Below are positions 12,308 through 24,746 of a stretch of 64,000 bases of DNA, in pieces. The DNA comes from Toxonevra muliebris. Its lineage: Eukaryota > Arthropoda > Insecta > Diptera > Pallopteridae. Below the pieces are notes generated by a model. It saw nothing but the letters and a program-made list of their open reading frames with translations, did no database searches and had not been told where the DNA came from. The translations under genes were made by a program, and so were the position numbers. Location of the stretch: contig OY829327.1 of NCBI GenBank assembly GCA_963691655.1, positions 67,406,079 through 67,470,078 on the forward strand, given 5' to 3'. The first letter of the stretch is position 1. Each line of letters begins with the position of its first letter.

Positions 12308-14920
12308 GGCGTCAAATCGCATTCGTGCAAAAAGAACTCAAATAATTTATGCAATCTGAATGATACTTATGCAGCATCGAACGAACGAGCAAACGAAGCA
12401 ACGAAGCTATTCCAATTGTTGCCTCTGATCTGATGTGATGGTTGTTGCTACTGCTGCCGCTGCTGCTGATAATTTTGTTGTCGTTGTTGATGATGAGGAT
12501 GACTATCACGAGATGATGATGAAGAACCAGAGAAAAGACATGGAGCACACTGACGTTTATACGTTATACGTTTTTCGTTTCGTATACGACAATGACGATG
12601 GCGATGCTATAGACGTCATTCTCATCATATTTGATGGCACTGCCGACAGTAAGTGTCTACCTCTATCGCTTCTCTTTCTCTTATCCATGTACGTATGTAT
12701 GTTTGTACTATATGTTTGACTAGCAACTATACATGTGTATATGTGTGTTTGTGTTAGTTGACACTAACAGGCAAAATGCCCATGGACTACTGATGAGGTT
12801 AGGAAGTGATGAAAGAAATAAACAAACACACAAAAAAACTAAAATATTCCCACTACTTAAGTACTTTGCTCTGGCAGTTCAGGGGTCGTTAGTATCTGCG
12901 TAATAAATGAGAGCTTCCTAAAGTACATTTTTCTATATGTTTATGCTTCTGTGTGCTGTTGATACGTGTGTGGATGTGTTTGTGTGTTCTGGTAAGTTCT
13001 TCAGTTAACATTCTTTTTCTTTCATCTATTTTATGGGTACCTTTTCAGTAACTAAATTTTGAGTATAATGAAGTTTGCGCAATGTTATCTAGTGCTGCTT
13101 CTTTGAAGCAATAATGCTAATAATCACGTTTACTTTTCTATTTCTTATCACTATGCCCTTGGGTACTTTATGGTGGTCGCATACACTATTATATTTCCAG
13201 TGAACATTGATTCGATGAATTTTGATTCCCAGAATTTCTTGTTTTTTAATATGCAGTAGTCGTCATATCATATCCACCTAAAACTAAAGAAACCCACTCC
13301 AGCAATAGAAAAACACCCAATCACCATTACACTTTCTGCTAATGTTTAACTATTTCCTGCAATTACGCTTATTTTTATTTTTTAACATGGGCATAACAGT
13401 TACGAAAAAATCGAAAAACGCTTTAAAAATCGAAAAATAAATGGTTTTTTCAGAGGTTTTGTTTCATAAATCAAAAATAATTATTATTTGTAAGCAAAAA
13501 GGAAATAAAAATCAATTAAAATATTATAATAATTTTTGTAGTAAAAAAATCACTCAAAAATTTTTATTTTTTATAAGTATAAATAAAAAAGAATTAAAAA
13601 TCATTACACCTACAAACTGATTGGTATAGCCAAAAGCGTGCGGTCACCGATGCGCCCCACGGTCGTGCTGGGCGCTGGGATTTGTCGTTTGGGGGGGAAA
13701 ATGCTTTTATTTAACTACCATAATTCATTTATATTTTTATTTGATGTTTCTAACATGAGTGACTTTTATTTATATTCTTCACAGAGTAAAAGATATGGTG
13801 ATTTTTATTTTTTTTCTTCAATGAAAAAGAATTATGATGATTTTCATTTTAATTATGAGGACAGATTTGGCAAAAAATATATATATATATAATATTTTCG
13901 AAAATATAGAGGGGTGAATTTTAAACAACTCGTCGAATATGTCCTTTTTTAAATCGCGATAACTCCGCTTCTATTCATCGTATCAAGTGAAGTATGTTGC
14001 TTATTTTCAAGGTAATGGAAAGATCTTTTTTATTTTAATATTAATTAAAATTAAAATATAGATATTTGTTGTTAACATGTAATTGTTATAAACAATTGAA
14101 ATATTGTTTTTTAATTTTCAGTGTCAATTTCTTGAGTTTAAAAATTCAAAAAGACACCATCATGTTTCTCGTCTCATTTTATATGAAAACCATATTTTTT
14201 GGTATGGTCAACCGATTTTGTCTATATGGCAATAATTACTTTGTACGCAGTAAGTGCTTTGCGGACAGCTCAAACATAATGCGATTTCAAAATCACTCAA
14301 AAGTAAAATTTTTTCCCGGGTACGTGAAAAGATGTTCACACATCAAAAATTTTGATTGGACAATCAAAAAATTGCTTGCATAACCTCCGCATAATGAATA
14401 AATGTTGTCTAATAGAATAAGGAAATGTTATAAATTTTGTTGTAGAAACTAATATGCTTTTACTGCTTTAAGTATTCATCATAGCTTTTGCTGCAAAAGC
14501 AAAAACTCGAAAAGTAAACAAAAATTGTTCCTTTTTTCATAGATATTCAAATTTTGTTTGTATTGGATATAAGTTTTTATATAATCTTTAGATTAATATT
14601 TTTCTTTGGACTTTACTTTTCTTATATTATTTCTGGGAGGGACCTAGAGCCAGCTGGGGTGGGCCGTGCCCCCCAGGCCCCTACCTAGTTACGCCAATGT
14701 GAGTATGAGAGAAACGAAAAGAAAACTGAACCAAAAACTCTCTAAAAAAAAGGTAGATCCAAATTACATCCAAATACTACTGATTAATTTCAAATAATTG
14801 AAATAAGTATTGCATACAGTGTTGCGAGTTTTCGGGCCCATTCTCTTTTTATCCATGCAACTAAAAAAGTTTTCCCCGTTTTTGATTTTACATTTCGGTA
14901 TTTTTATCCTCTTTTTATAT

Positions 14921-16087
14921 AGGGTGAAGTGGGATACTTTTGACACCGGGTCACATTTTGCCATTTTCAGTATGACCATGCCCTAAAAGCCAAAAAGTTG
15001 AAATGCAGAAAAAAGCTTAATTTGATTTAAAGAAACGTTTGGAACTTTGAAGATTCTACTTTAACTCTTTTTGGATTAAAACGTATTTTTGTAAATTTGC
15101 TAACGCTGATGTAATTTTCGACAACTAGTATCTAAGCGTTTTGTGAATTAATCGTAACTGTAACAAATCATTAAGAGCTTTTGGGGTACATTTGACTTTT
15201 TCCAATGGGGCACATTTGACATATGTCAATTGTTACCTATATTGCAGATTTACGTATTTACAATACAATTGTTATATTTTTTGTTAATACATTTTTTAAG
15301 ATATGGTACGTAGCTAAAAAGACAAATCGATGCGAAAGTGAAGAGAGCTATTTCAGATATTAGAAATAAGCGTGAAACGGTGACATCAGTCTCCGAAAAA
15401 TATGGGGTTTAACATTTAAAGTCTTTCATATTAAATCCTGGAGTTCTACCCCTTTTCCAATTCCATCCACGTTTTTCCTGTAGTATGACATTGTCAATCG
15501 AAGTCCTTGCGCGAAATTTCAGTACTGTACCTTAAATGGTTCTAGATATATACCAAAAAAAAAAATTTGTATGGGAGGTGCCACACCCACTTGTAATTTT
15601 GAACTCAGACAATGCCCAACTTATGACCAGAGACATAATGCATCATTATGAAATTACAAATGAAAATTTTGATAAATAAAGGGCAAATAATAATAATAAT
15701 AGTCAAAACAGAAAAATAAAATAATAGTAATAAAATAATAATGTATCATTGTACAAATTAGCGGCAATCTCTGCTGAGGTTTTTATACTTATATATAGAC
15801 TATGACAAAGTTATTGACCTTTGTCAAATGTGCCCCTTGTAAAGTCAAATATGCCCCGTGCCTGGGGCACTTTTGACAAAATGGGTTTTTTTGGAAAAAG
15901 TACAAAAAAATAGTGATGCAGTTTTTATAAAAATATAGTTTTTTCGAGGTTTCATCTAGAAAACTCAATGTTGATCTAGAAAACTCAATGTCTTAAAAAT
16001 ATCTTTTAAATTTTTTAAAATTTATCAATAATTTTCGAAATTACAGGCCTTTGAATATTAAGTGTCAAAGATACCCCACTTTACCCT
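14921..16087 (+). mobile_element. pogo-type non-autonomous element
   Basis: Terminal inverted repeats: left AGGGTGAAGTGGGATACTTT, right reverse-complemented AGGGTAAAGTGGGGTATCTT, both continuing TGACAC. Both sides carry TTATAT in the same orientation, which may be a duplication or simple AT context around a TA. The phrase GGGGCACATTTGACA and variants occur several times in both orientations near each end (about 15185-15225 and 15820-15880). A transposase N-terminal remnant lies at 15306-15409. A copy of TCTAGAAAACTCAATG is repeated in tandem near 15955. Internally deleted and inactive. Confidence 0.7.
15304..15412 (+). pseudogene. pogo-like transposase DNA-binding remnant
   Basis: The sequence begins MVRS, then a stop and frameshift, then KRQIDAKVKRAISDIRNKRE and TVTSVSEKYGV. 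This matches the pipsqueak-type helix-turn-helix at the N-terminus of pogo/jerky transposases (start MxRxxKRK, end SxxxAAxKYGV). No DDE domain follows: downstream sequence returns to non-coding repeat. Orientation is plus, matching the host element. Confidence 0.6.
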
Positions 16088-16437
16088 TTATATCGGTTTC
16101 ATTCCTTGATTATAATACTCCATTTTTCATATGTGCTTTCAATAGAAAATATGTTTGAGCAAAATAAATTTAATATACAGTAAAATCTTAGAAAAGTTAA
16201 TCGAAATTCGCCAAAGGTAGTTAACTTTTTTGAATTATTAACTTTTCTGAGCAGAAATAGAAACCATAATTATAGATTTTCGAATACTAAGCATGTTAAT
16301 TTAATTTAATGTAATTTTCATCAAATGTAATTTTATTACGGAGACTTTAATTTGTTCGGGTTGGATTATAGTAACTTTCGATATTTATTTATTTTTTTTT
16401 GTTTTTTTGTTGGCATTTTCTCAATGATGCCAATGAG

Positions 16438-17411
16438 TAGTGATGGGCTTACACCCGGGTATTTACCAAGCCGAGGGTAAATACCGGTAAATACCCATTT
16501 TTTATCTATTGGGTATTTGTTTGCACGATAGCAAACTGCAATTATACTTTCCATTTAAGGATATACAAAATAAATTACAAATAACGTTGGCGTCAATATC
16601 AATTTTAAATAATGAAGAAAAATAATCAGTCTCATCCTCCTTTGATAATACTGTGCAACAGCCAAAATCAGACTGCCGATTTGACATGTAGTCTAGAGTA
16701 ATTTGGGGTCGCTGATTCGCGTCACGAATCTGAAGATAATTTTGCTTCTCACGTCAGCTTTTCGAGATAACGGTACATGAAATAATGAAAATGGCTTTAT
16801 TAACACATTCTTAATATATCGTTTTTGGTGTCTAGTAGAAAAAGAAGCTCATATTTTGTGAAAACCAAAGTAGAAAAAGAAGCACATTTTTTGCGAACAC
16901 AATAATCCTCCATCTAATCTCCATACCTAAAATTTTGGAAGTTTTTTAAGTACAACTTAGAACAATATTGCCAACAAGCTAAATGAAAGATAAGACTATT
17001 ATAGTATGTTTAGGAAAAAGTTCTTGGATAAATAACCTCACAAAGTCAGTTATAAATCCAGAGAAGACGTGTGGGCTCAAAGTTTTGTGTGCAGCTCCAC
17101 GAGAAAACACCCGAGTAACATGTTTCAAGATTCGTGATTTTTTTAAAAACTGTATATTGTTGGCCACTATAGTCCATCTAATGGTACTCTAAAGGTTAAT
17201 AAAGTTTATTCGCCTTATTATTTTGTATTTTATTTTTATCATTGCTATGAATATTTATTGTTTCCAGTATTTTTTTAACCAGTCTGTGACTATTCCAATA
17301 ACTATTTATGAAATGGTGTAAAGTAGAGTTTATACCCACGATTTGAGTCTGGGGTATTTACCCAATTTACCGGTATTTACCTATTGGGTATTTATCCAAG
17401 TCCCATCTCTA
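16438..17411. mobile_element. hAT-type non-autonomous element (974 bp)
   Basis: The left terminus TAGTGATGGG and the reverse complement of the right terminus TAGAGATGGG form hAT-like ends. An 8-bp duplication with one mismatch flanks them: CCAATGAG (16430-16437) and CCAATAAG (17412-17419). Subterminal copies of GGGTATTTACC and its complement (16455-16500, 17345-17400) look like transposase-binding repeats. The short internal frames have no recognisable transposase. It sits inside the pogo-type MITE at 16178-17695. Confidence 0.8.
16685..16812 (+). repeat. dispersed repeat shared with 26627-26713
   Basis: CATGTAGTCTAGAGTA, TTTGGGGTC, TTCGAGATAACGGTACATGA and TGAAAATGGCTTTATT occur in the same order at both sites. 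The copy here has an extra stretch (CGCTGATTCGCG...CACGTCAGC) missing from the other. It lies within the hAT-type element, so the 26.6 kb copy may come from a relative of that element. Confidence 0.7.
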
Positions 17412-17697
17412 CCAATAAGCAATAAAATAATCGTTGGAAAATAACAAATTCAAACATTTACGACTGAATAACACAATTGTATATATTTGACAATGAATAT
17501 GCACACTAAGATCAAAACTGTTTATGCGTAGACAAATTTAAACAATAAATTCTCAAAAATAACAAAAAAAGAGCATTCGCTTAGAAAAGTTAATTCAAAA
17601 ACGAACTTTTCAAAGCAGTACGTGGAGGCTGAAATTCGATTAAACTAACCGAGTGATTAGCTTTTCTGCAAGTTAACTTTTCCGAGATTCTACTGTA

Positions 17698-20664
17698 GTT
17701 TGTTTTGAACTTACAGCTAACTTTAAATCAAATAAATTCGAGGTCTGATTCACACAATTGAAAAATGTATTTGAAATGAAAATTTGAAGACGAAACTAGT
17801 GCATATTTTTGTTGACTTTGCGGCGAAATCGAATTTTCGTACAATAGCACTGCTACTCTAATTTTCCACGTTTTCCCTTTTGTGGTAAAAATTCCCGGAA
17901 AACGGGTAAAATGCTTGAATGAGCTGAATGAGCTTGTTAAACACTCCGAGGATGCGAGGAATGAGTTTAAATTTCATGGTGACTATAAATTCCATAAAGA
18001 GCGAATCTACACCTCGTAAGGAAAATTATGCTATTTACTTTAAGGTCAGGTGGTGGTAAATGAATGCCAAAAAAGGAATGAAATTGAAATAAATGTCATA
18101 GAACTGTATAGCATTGTATTAGAACTGTATTATATATACATATACTATTTATTGCAATCTCAATTCAGATGCTGAAAAAGAAAAGTGTATAGAATGTGAA
18201 AAAGATGATTAGCCCAAAGCGGAAGTAAAAAAAGTATAGAAAATTCTGGAACAGCTCAGTTTTCGAATTTATTATACACTATTGTTTAATCTGTTTGGTC
18301 ATTCATAACTGTTTCATCAAGGAAATCTTTGCTATATGACAGATCTTGCAGATTTATAAAAAATATTAAATTAGAAACAAATGAAATATTTTGTAGATAT
18401 TTGAAAACTCGCTTTTGATAGTGAATTTTAATCTTAAATTTGTAACTAACGAACATTTCAAAAAATACATACTGAAGTTAATTAAGTGCATAATTATTCA
18501 TTATGCTTTTATAAGGCTTAAATAGTATAAAAATGGTTTATTTACACGTTTTTTGTGGTTGCATTATTTCAATATTGACTTAATGCATATTGTGAAAGGA
18601 TAATAACCCATAATTTCTGTGGTAGACTACTTTTAAATGTTGCAAATCTTTTCAAAAGCTTCCTTAAACATACACAGACTCATCGTACAAACACACACAC
18701 GTGCACATGCATAGCGAAACGTTGATGAAGCGTATTACCAGTCGGCGAGATGTGAGTTGTGTGAGTACAACATAAAAGTCAACAGAAAATAAAAATGAAA
18801 TGTGAAGAAAATGTCACTGCAGGGCAGAACATTTTCTAAAAAGCAGAAGAAATATGAGCGAAAATATGTAAACGGAAGCAAGCAACAGCAACTGCAACAA
18901 CAACAAGGAAATGCAAAAGTGCACTCACACTTACACACTTGCAAAACATTTGCAAATGCGAATATAGCCAAGACCGCACCAACATCCAACATCCGAGTGC
19001 AATGTAATCACCTGCGGCGACGACAGCAGAACCTACACGTTTTATGCTTAAACTAGCACAAGAAATACAAAAAAAAAGAAAAAGAAAACAGAAAATGGAA
19101 AGGTACTTTAGTGCAATTTTGCCATATGTATGTACGCATGTACTAACTACCACTCACTAGTATCTATGTAGTGGTAAAAGATTGCACGATTTGGAATTTT
19201 CGATAGCAATGACGACGAATGTAAAGAAAAACTTTTCAATTTCAATGTGAATATGCCACAAACACAAAACACTCACACACTTGCATACACAGGTAACCTT
19301 ACCTTACCTGTGTGGATGTGCGATGCCATCATCATCATCATTTCTATGTGTGTGTGCGTGAAAAGTTTTGGGTGTCGTTGTTAGTTGGTTTTGAATTAAA
19401 CTGCGGTTCGGTTGATTGTGAAAAGGAGGAGCTTTGAAGGATTACGTGCAATTTCCTCGAGTGAAATTATGACGCGCATTTGCAAGGGCTTTTTCACATT
19501 TTTTTCACTTGCTCAGCAGTAGTATTAGGATTGGAGAAAATGTGGGAAATGTTTCAAAGGAACAACTTTCACAATTACGCATACTTTTTAAATTTTTTCA
19601 ATATGGCAGTCGAAACGCATTTACGCTGATACTTTGTGCCTGCTCATTTTTTATTTTTTTTTTTGCAAACTCATTCGCTGCAATTAACAAAAATGCATTC
19701 ACATTTCCCTCGAACGAATTTGTATGTGTGTGTCTGTGAGTTTTTGTTTTTTGCAATAACAGAAAAAATATAATGCAATTCCATTGAAAAAGTAAATCTA
19801 CATCCATTTATAAAAAACCCAACCAGCAAAATGTCCGCAGGTTTTCCATTTCCGTAGCTCAATTAATTGCATGCGCGAATGAGCGCAATTTCATTTACGT
19901 GTGTGAGCGTGCATTCATCATCAACAGCAGCACGAGAAGGTGTGGGACGGGACGGGGAGGAGTAGATAGGGGCAAGGACAGTATGCACTCAGAGAAAAAT
20001 GTGATCTATAGTGTTATTTCAATAGTTAGTTTGTATATATTCAAAAGAATTTCTACATCATTATTTCAACAGATTTTTTTTTTTGCGCTAACCCTTACAG
20101 GGGAACTCCCTGCTCCAGGTTGTCAATATTTTTTTTTATCTCACAAACTAACCTTCTCGGACTTCAAAATCAATAAAAAAAATATTGTTTGTGTTTTTGT
20201 AAATAATATAACTCTAAATCTGGCGTTTGTAGCTAACGAAGCAAAATGCTTTAAGACCGCATTTTTATACTTCATACAAAAATATTGACTTTACTTCACA
20301 TCCTGAACAAAAGACGACGAAAAGAGATAAATTCTGGAGGTTAGAACCGTTTTGTCCTTAATTTTAATACGATATAAAGCTGATTTTTGTGATTTTTTAA
20401 ACTATTGGCCTCATATGAGGACAAAATCCCTATGTAATTAAGAAAATAGGGTAATAATAATCGAGATTTTTTTTTTATTAGATCCTGGTTGTTAAATAAA
20501 AAATGTAAATTGAGCAAGGATAATAAATTGCTCTCTATAAAATAATAAAAATAAAAAGTTTCCTTTGCACCTATTTGAATATGTCTAATAAAATTTGAGG
20601 TTATTTAGGTTCCGCAATGAAAACCTAGAAATGTTGTTTGATGCAATATCAACATCCGAGCTTT
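17698..20664. other. spacer with no recognised gene
   Basis: No exon is supported. 18.6-19.9 kb has CA/GT runs, a CAACAGCAACTGCAACAA stretch and ATGTATGT motifs, and looks like single-copy non-coding DNA. Open frames there are driven by cysteine- or glutamine-coding simple sequence. The rest is AT-rich without clear structure. Confidence 0.4.
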
Positions 20665-20910
20665 ATATGAGCCGTTGTGTGCAAAAGTGGTGTAGGTCAA
20701 AATCAGATTTTTGAAAATACTTTGGTTTTGTAAAAGTGCTCTTATAAAATTTATTTTCCCGATGTACAGGCAGCTTTATAGTACACATGTACAACCTAGA
20801 TGCACCTTTTTTGTAGGAAACTAAATGAGGTCAAAATTACTGGATGAAGGTGAAAATCCAAATAATGAAATAAACTGACTTACACTACTTTTGTACGCAA
20901 CGGCTCATAT
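20665..20910. mobile_element. MITE with long inverted repeats (ATGAGCCGTTG family)
   Basis: The left end ATATGAGCCGTTGTGTGCAA is mirrored by the right end, reverse-complemented ATATGAGCCGTTGCGTACAA. The match continues through AAAGTRGTGTARGTCA, giving inverted repeats of about 35 bp. A second copy begins at 63881 and runs off the window edge. The target is probably TA. No coding capacity. Confidence 0.8.
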
Positions 20911-23900
20911 GTATCTTTTCTCTATAATTTGAATTTGCTTATTCCATCTATATTCACAGAATATTTCCATGACGTCCCATTAAAAAAAAATATGTATATT
21001 TCTAAATTTTTTAAGCAGGAGAGTTTTTGAAAACCATACAGACAAATTACAGCAACCAGCTAAACTAAAAAACTAACAATGTGTTTGTGAAATATCTAGT
21101 GAAAAAAACTTTTGACGGATTCTGTCAATATCTCTCAGTTAGAGATATTTGTTTCTAAAGTTAAATAATTTTGATATAACTATAGAACATATATTAAATT
21201 TTTTTTTAACACAAAACCCAAGAAGTAAGATTGTGTACTAGGTTTCGAAGGATGAGTGTTCGACGAGCTGATATTTGATATTTCACCCAACAAAGAGATT
21301 TCTAATTTTTCAAGGGCAACGAGGGGCTGCGAATGATCCCAAATTTTTTCTAGACAAAAGGTCTTGGAAAATCATAGAAATTTGTATTTTTATTTAATTT
21401 GTTTGAGTGCTCTATTGGCCATTAGACTGTTATGATGATTATGATTAGCAGCCCGTTACAATGAACTCCGACGTGGAAAGGCTCCAAAGAATGTGGTTCA
21501 AAATGCTGAGAATGATTGTAGCTCTTCGATGTACTTAAAGAAATTCTAATTTCCACAAAGGACTTAAAACACCCATGGTTGCAGAAAAGATACTCAAATT
21601 TTGTGAAAAATTTAAATACCTTCAATAATTTGGTTAAAAGGAAACAATTTTTTTTAGCAAAACCCTAAATGGGGATACCAAACAAATACTTACATAATAT
21701 TTAAAACTTATAGTACTTTAAAACAATTTTTTCCCCTAGATACATCCAATTTTAAACCAGTAATCTTTGACAACTCGAGGAGCTGAGCAAGTCATCTCAG
21801 AAATTTATCTAATAAAACTCTTCGTGAATTTACATTTGGTTTTTGCCTGTTGCTCGTACTATTATTTTATGATATTTTTCTCTTAGTGTACAAGTAAATG
21901 ATTGTAAGCTCGATGATGTGATGGAACCTATGAAACTTTTGCTGATTTATGAAATAAAAAATATGTTTAAGTTATAAAATCAACTATTTTTATTATTTAT
22001 TAATGTATTTGAAGCCATGTAACGATTAGGATTACATGGGATTGCAAACAAACGCAAATTTAATGACATAATGACATTTAAAGTTTGTCTGTGATCAGAT
22101 ACTATACTATGTCATACTATAGTATATGAGGTTTATGAGTGTATGAGGTTTTTACCGGTAAGGCGGATGCTTCGGGGACCAAAACTGTAGAGATATGAGT
22201 ATTATTACATAGCACTGGCGGTTCTTAGGGGTTTGGAGATAATCTATTAACTTAATTTCATAATTAATGCCTCGGCATATTTTCGTCGCTTTCCAAATAA
22301 TCACATTACTTTAAAAAAGCATTTGCTTGGGCCTGCTTGAAATCCTAATGCATTCACTCCTTGTAGTTATGCATCAGCAGATTATGTTGTCAGATATAAA
22401 TCGATATACTTCCACTGTATTGCCATTATAAAAAATTTTCAGTATTTTTGTTAGCTACGTTTACTTAATTAAATTTTCATTTATTATTTCCAGCAACAGC
22501 ATTTAATTTAATTTTTTTCAGAATTCAATAATATTTTGTGCAGAAAGTCATTATAAAAATCGACAATTTTTCGTTTATCACAAATTTGATTTTGATTTTT
22601 TTTTTTATAAATAGGACAGTTTTAATTAATTTTGAGCGGTGCGGTTTTAGTTGATCGGCCATGCTATGACTATTTTTTACTCAAACATGATTATATTGAG
22701 TTATATTTCACCGCTTTAAAACCGAGTCCAGAAAATAAATCATCTTTCAATGACCAAGAAACCTTTGGCACACTTGTCGAATTTTGCTTTTCAATTGGAA
22801 GAAATTTCGGAAACTGCAGTTATTATATTAAATTTATTGTTCATAAATTAAAACAGTCTATTCATAATTTCAACAGTTTTTTATTTTAATCTAGATATGT
22901 AAATGAATCGGTCATTTCGAAAGCGCTCAATTTTTTAAATTTAAAATTTTCAGGAGAAGCAAAAATAAAATCGAAAATGATTGGATTATGTTGAACATAT
23001 TCCATTACAAGTTGACCCAAAATCTAAAATTTAAAAAATTTTCTGAACCAAAAAATATTTTTTCGAAATGAACTGGTTGAAAAACTGTTAAAATAAATAA
23101 ATTATCGAATAAACATATTTTATTGATTAAAAGAACAATATTCCCTTTTGACATTCAGACAATAGATCTACAATTTCAAAAACACATTTCACAAAAAAAT
23201 GGTTGAAAATTCTAGATGACCAACATATTACAATAACAAATTCTTCAATAAATAATATAAATTTCTCACTTACGAAGAAAAGGTCCTCGATGTTGGAATA
23301 AACATTGCTGGCGGAACGAGCAAACATTTTTTTGGATGCTTGCGCATGATTATTTTTCGAGACGCGGTACGGAACCCATTGTGCGCAGGGTTGCCGTTTT
23401 GCGCATTTGTAAGCAAAATTTTTTACGGTTTTGCACACGGAACTTTTTTCATTTTGTTTATTTAAAAAAAAAAGATTTTCTGAACTAACATTGCAAGAAA
23501 AATTTTTTACCTTCCAGCTCTGGAACCTATCACGTGAGTGGTTCTTCAATTTAGAAACCGGTCCAGGTTGCACTCATTTGTACGAAATGAACTGGTAACT
23601 TTAACATTTAGTTGTTATTGGAAGGGGATAGATAATTTTGGAACCGGTCACGCTACCGGTCCAAAAGCGTCAGTTTTCAAGTCAAGGTTTTCAATCAGAA
23701 AAGGTTCGTTTGAAATACTTTTATTCACACATTGAAGTTCATAAGCTGGTATTAAGCAATTTTATGAAAATTGAGTACGTAAAACGTGCGCATTCTTTAG
23801 AAACAATTATTTATCAAATATTTTTATCGGAAGTATAACAGAGTTTTATGTGCAGAACAGCAAGCCAATTGTCTGATTTATAAAAAATTTAAATTAAAAA

Positions 23901-24290
23901 AAATATATTAAATTTTTCTAATAAAAAATAAAAATTCTGCATATGAACCAAAACGCCACAACGCGGGCTGGAGCGTTTTTTTCTCGTTCGTGTGTCGTTT
24001 TTTTTTTTGGTTATTCATAAATTTTATTTCGATGACTAACAATTTCAAAGGTATGGCCATGGGAAAACTTACTGGTACTGGTACGGAGTACGGGGGAATC
24101 CTTTCATTTCATAATTTACGCTCCAGCAAGAGCTCTTAGAGAAAGGTCATTGTTTCTTGTTCCATTTCATAAAACGAATTATGGAAACAATGACCTTATT
24201 TGCAGATGCTTGTCCTGCTGCAATGATATATCCACTCATTTGGATTTCAGTGGTAATAGAACATGCTTCAAAAGGTCACTAAATGAATAT
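20911..24290. other. spacer with no recognised gene
   Basis: AT-rich DNA. A GCGCAGGGTTGCCGTTTTGCGCA imperfect palindrome lies near 23381-23403, and GGAACCGGTC/ACCGGTCC motifs recur at 23550-23660, suggesting an old transposon end. Open frames at 22632-22889 (plus) and 23127-23573 (minus) have no domain I recognise and no splice context. Confidence 0.35.
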
Positions 24291-24405
24291 TTTTTAAGTT
24301 AAGTTTTATTTTTTTGTTAAATTAAGTTAAGTTCGTAACCTGTAAAGGCTGAGCCCAGTAGGTCGTAAATAAATAAATAAAAAAAAAATAAATAAATAAT
24401 TTCTA
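24290..24405 (+). mobile_element. 3' tail of a non-LTR retrotransposon with AAAT repeats
   Basis: The stretch AACCTGTAAAGGCTGAGCCC, then AGTAGGTCGTAAATAAATAA and an A-rich, AAAT-repeat run, looks like the 3' untranslated end of a LINE inserted in plus orientation. Only the tail remains; no reverse-transcriptase sequence adjoins it on this strand. Confidence 0.4.
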
Positions 24406-24521
24406 TGATCTATTTCCAAGGTAAAGGAAAGTGGAAAATATAACAATAGGATACATTTATTCAGTTTTCGGTTTTAGATTGGTTTATAATGGGTCTCGAG
24501 AATTAGTAGAATTTTAAGAAT

Positions 24522-24572
24522 AAAATTTGAATACAGGGTAGGTCGCTGATTCCTACCCTGTATTCAAATTTT
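24522..24572. repeat. perfect 21-bp stem hairpin
   Basis: The arms at 24522-24542 and 24552-24572 are exact reverse complements (ending ACAGGGTAGG / CCTACCCTGT) around a 9-base loop, TCGCTGATT. Outside them the similarity continues imperfectly: GGGTCT near 24491 pairs with AGACCCC near 24587. It lies just beyond the 3' side of the jockey-type fragment at 24720-25350. Probably a foldback MITE. Confidence 0.85.
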
Positions 24573-24670
24573 CTCTACCTGAGAATAGACCCCGTTAAAC
24601 TAGTACTTGAGTCACGTATTTAAGAACTAAATCACCGAAATGATCAATTTTATTAGAACACATTTGGATT

Positions 24671-24746
24671 TAACCCCATCTGGGAATCGAACCTGAGGCA
24701 GATGGAACTTCAGTCAAGCGCTCATCCACGAAGTAAGCATTGTTGA
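24671..24746 (-). repeat. possible tRNA-like segment on the minus strand
   Basis: The reverse complement contains GGTTCGATTCCC, a full consensus B box, preceded at tRNA-like distance by TGGATGAGCGCTTGA, a loose A box. It abuts and partly overlaps the decayed end of the jockey-type RT fragment. No acceptor stem is seen. It may be a SINE head or a chance match. Confidence 0.3.

Larger units (their letters stand above)
9025..14920. other. long spacer, microsatellite-rich, no supported gene
   Basis: Nothing here reads as a recognisable exon. 10.7-13.3 kb has many CAACAA, GATGAT, CATA and GT runs and little obvious transposon sequence, like single-copy fly non-coding DNA that could hold regulatory elements. 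A GC-richer patch at about 13635-13690 and another at 14640-14700 (ending CCTAGTTACGCCA) look like transposon scraps. A 145-codon minus-strand frame at 11272-11709 has no domain I recognise. Confidence 0.45.
16178..17695. mobile_element. pogo/Tigger-type MITE split by a hAT element
   Basis: Left end TA-CAGTAAAATCTTAGAAAAGTT; right end reverse-complemented TA-CAGTAGAATCTCGGAAAAGTT. The TA duplications are at 16176-16177 and 17696-17697. Variants of AAAAGTTAA recur near both ends. The middle is occupied by a separate hAT-type element at 16438-17411; removing it and one duplication leaves a MITE of a little over 500 bp. CAGTAGAATCTCGGA-type ends are characteristic of the pogo/Tigger group. Confidence 0.75.

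Noticed and set aside
12058..12719. Several overlapping frames on both strands
   Set aside because: Driven by GT, CAA and GATGAT simple repeats; residues are runs of Cys, Leu, His-Thr or Asp.
18735..19153. Cys-rich membrane-like frames on the minus strand
   Set aside because: They are the reverse of a CAACAGCAA/GCAAC-type simple stretch.
22080..22135. ACTATAGTAT palindrome near 22110
   Set aside because: Short AT-rich palindrome expected by chance.
23127..23573. 148-codon minus-strand frame
   Set aside because: Low-complexity, Phe/Lys-rich, no domain, and lies among transposon-like ACCGGTCC motifs.
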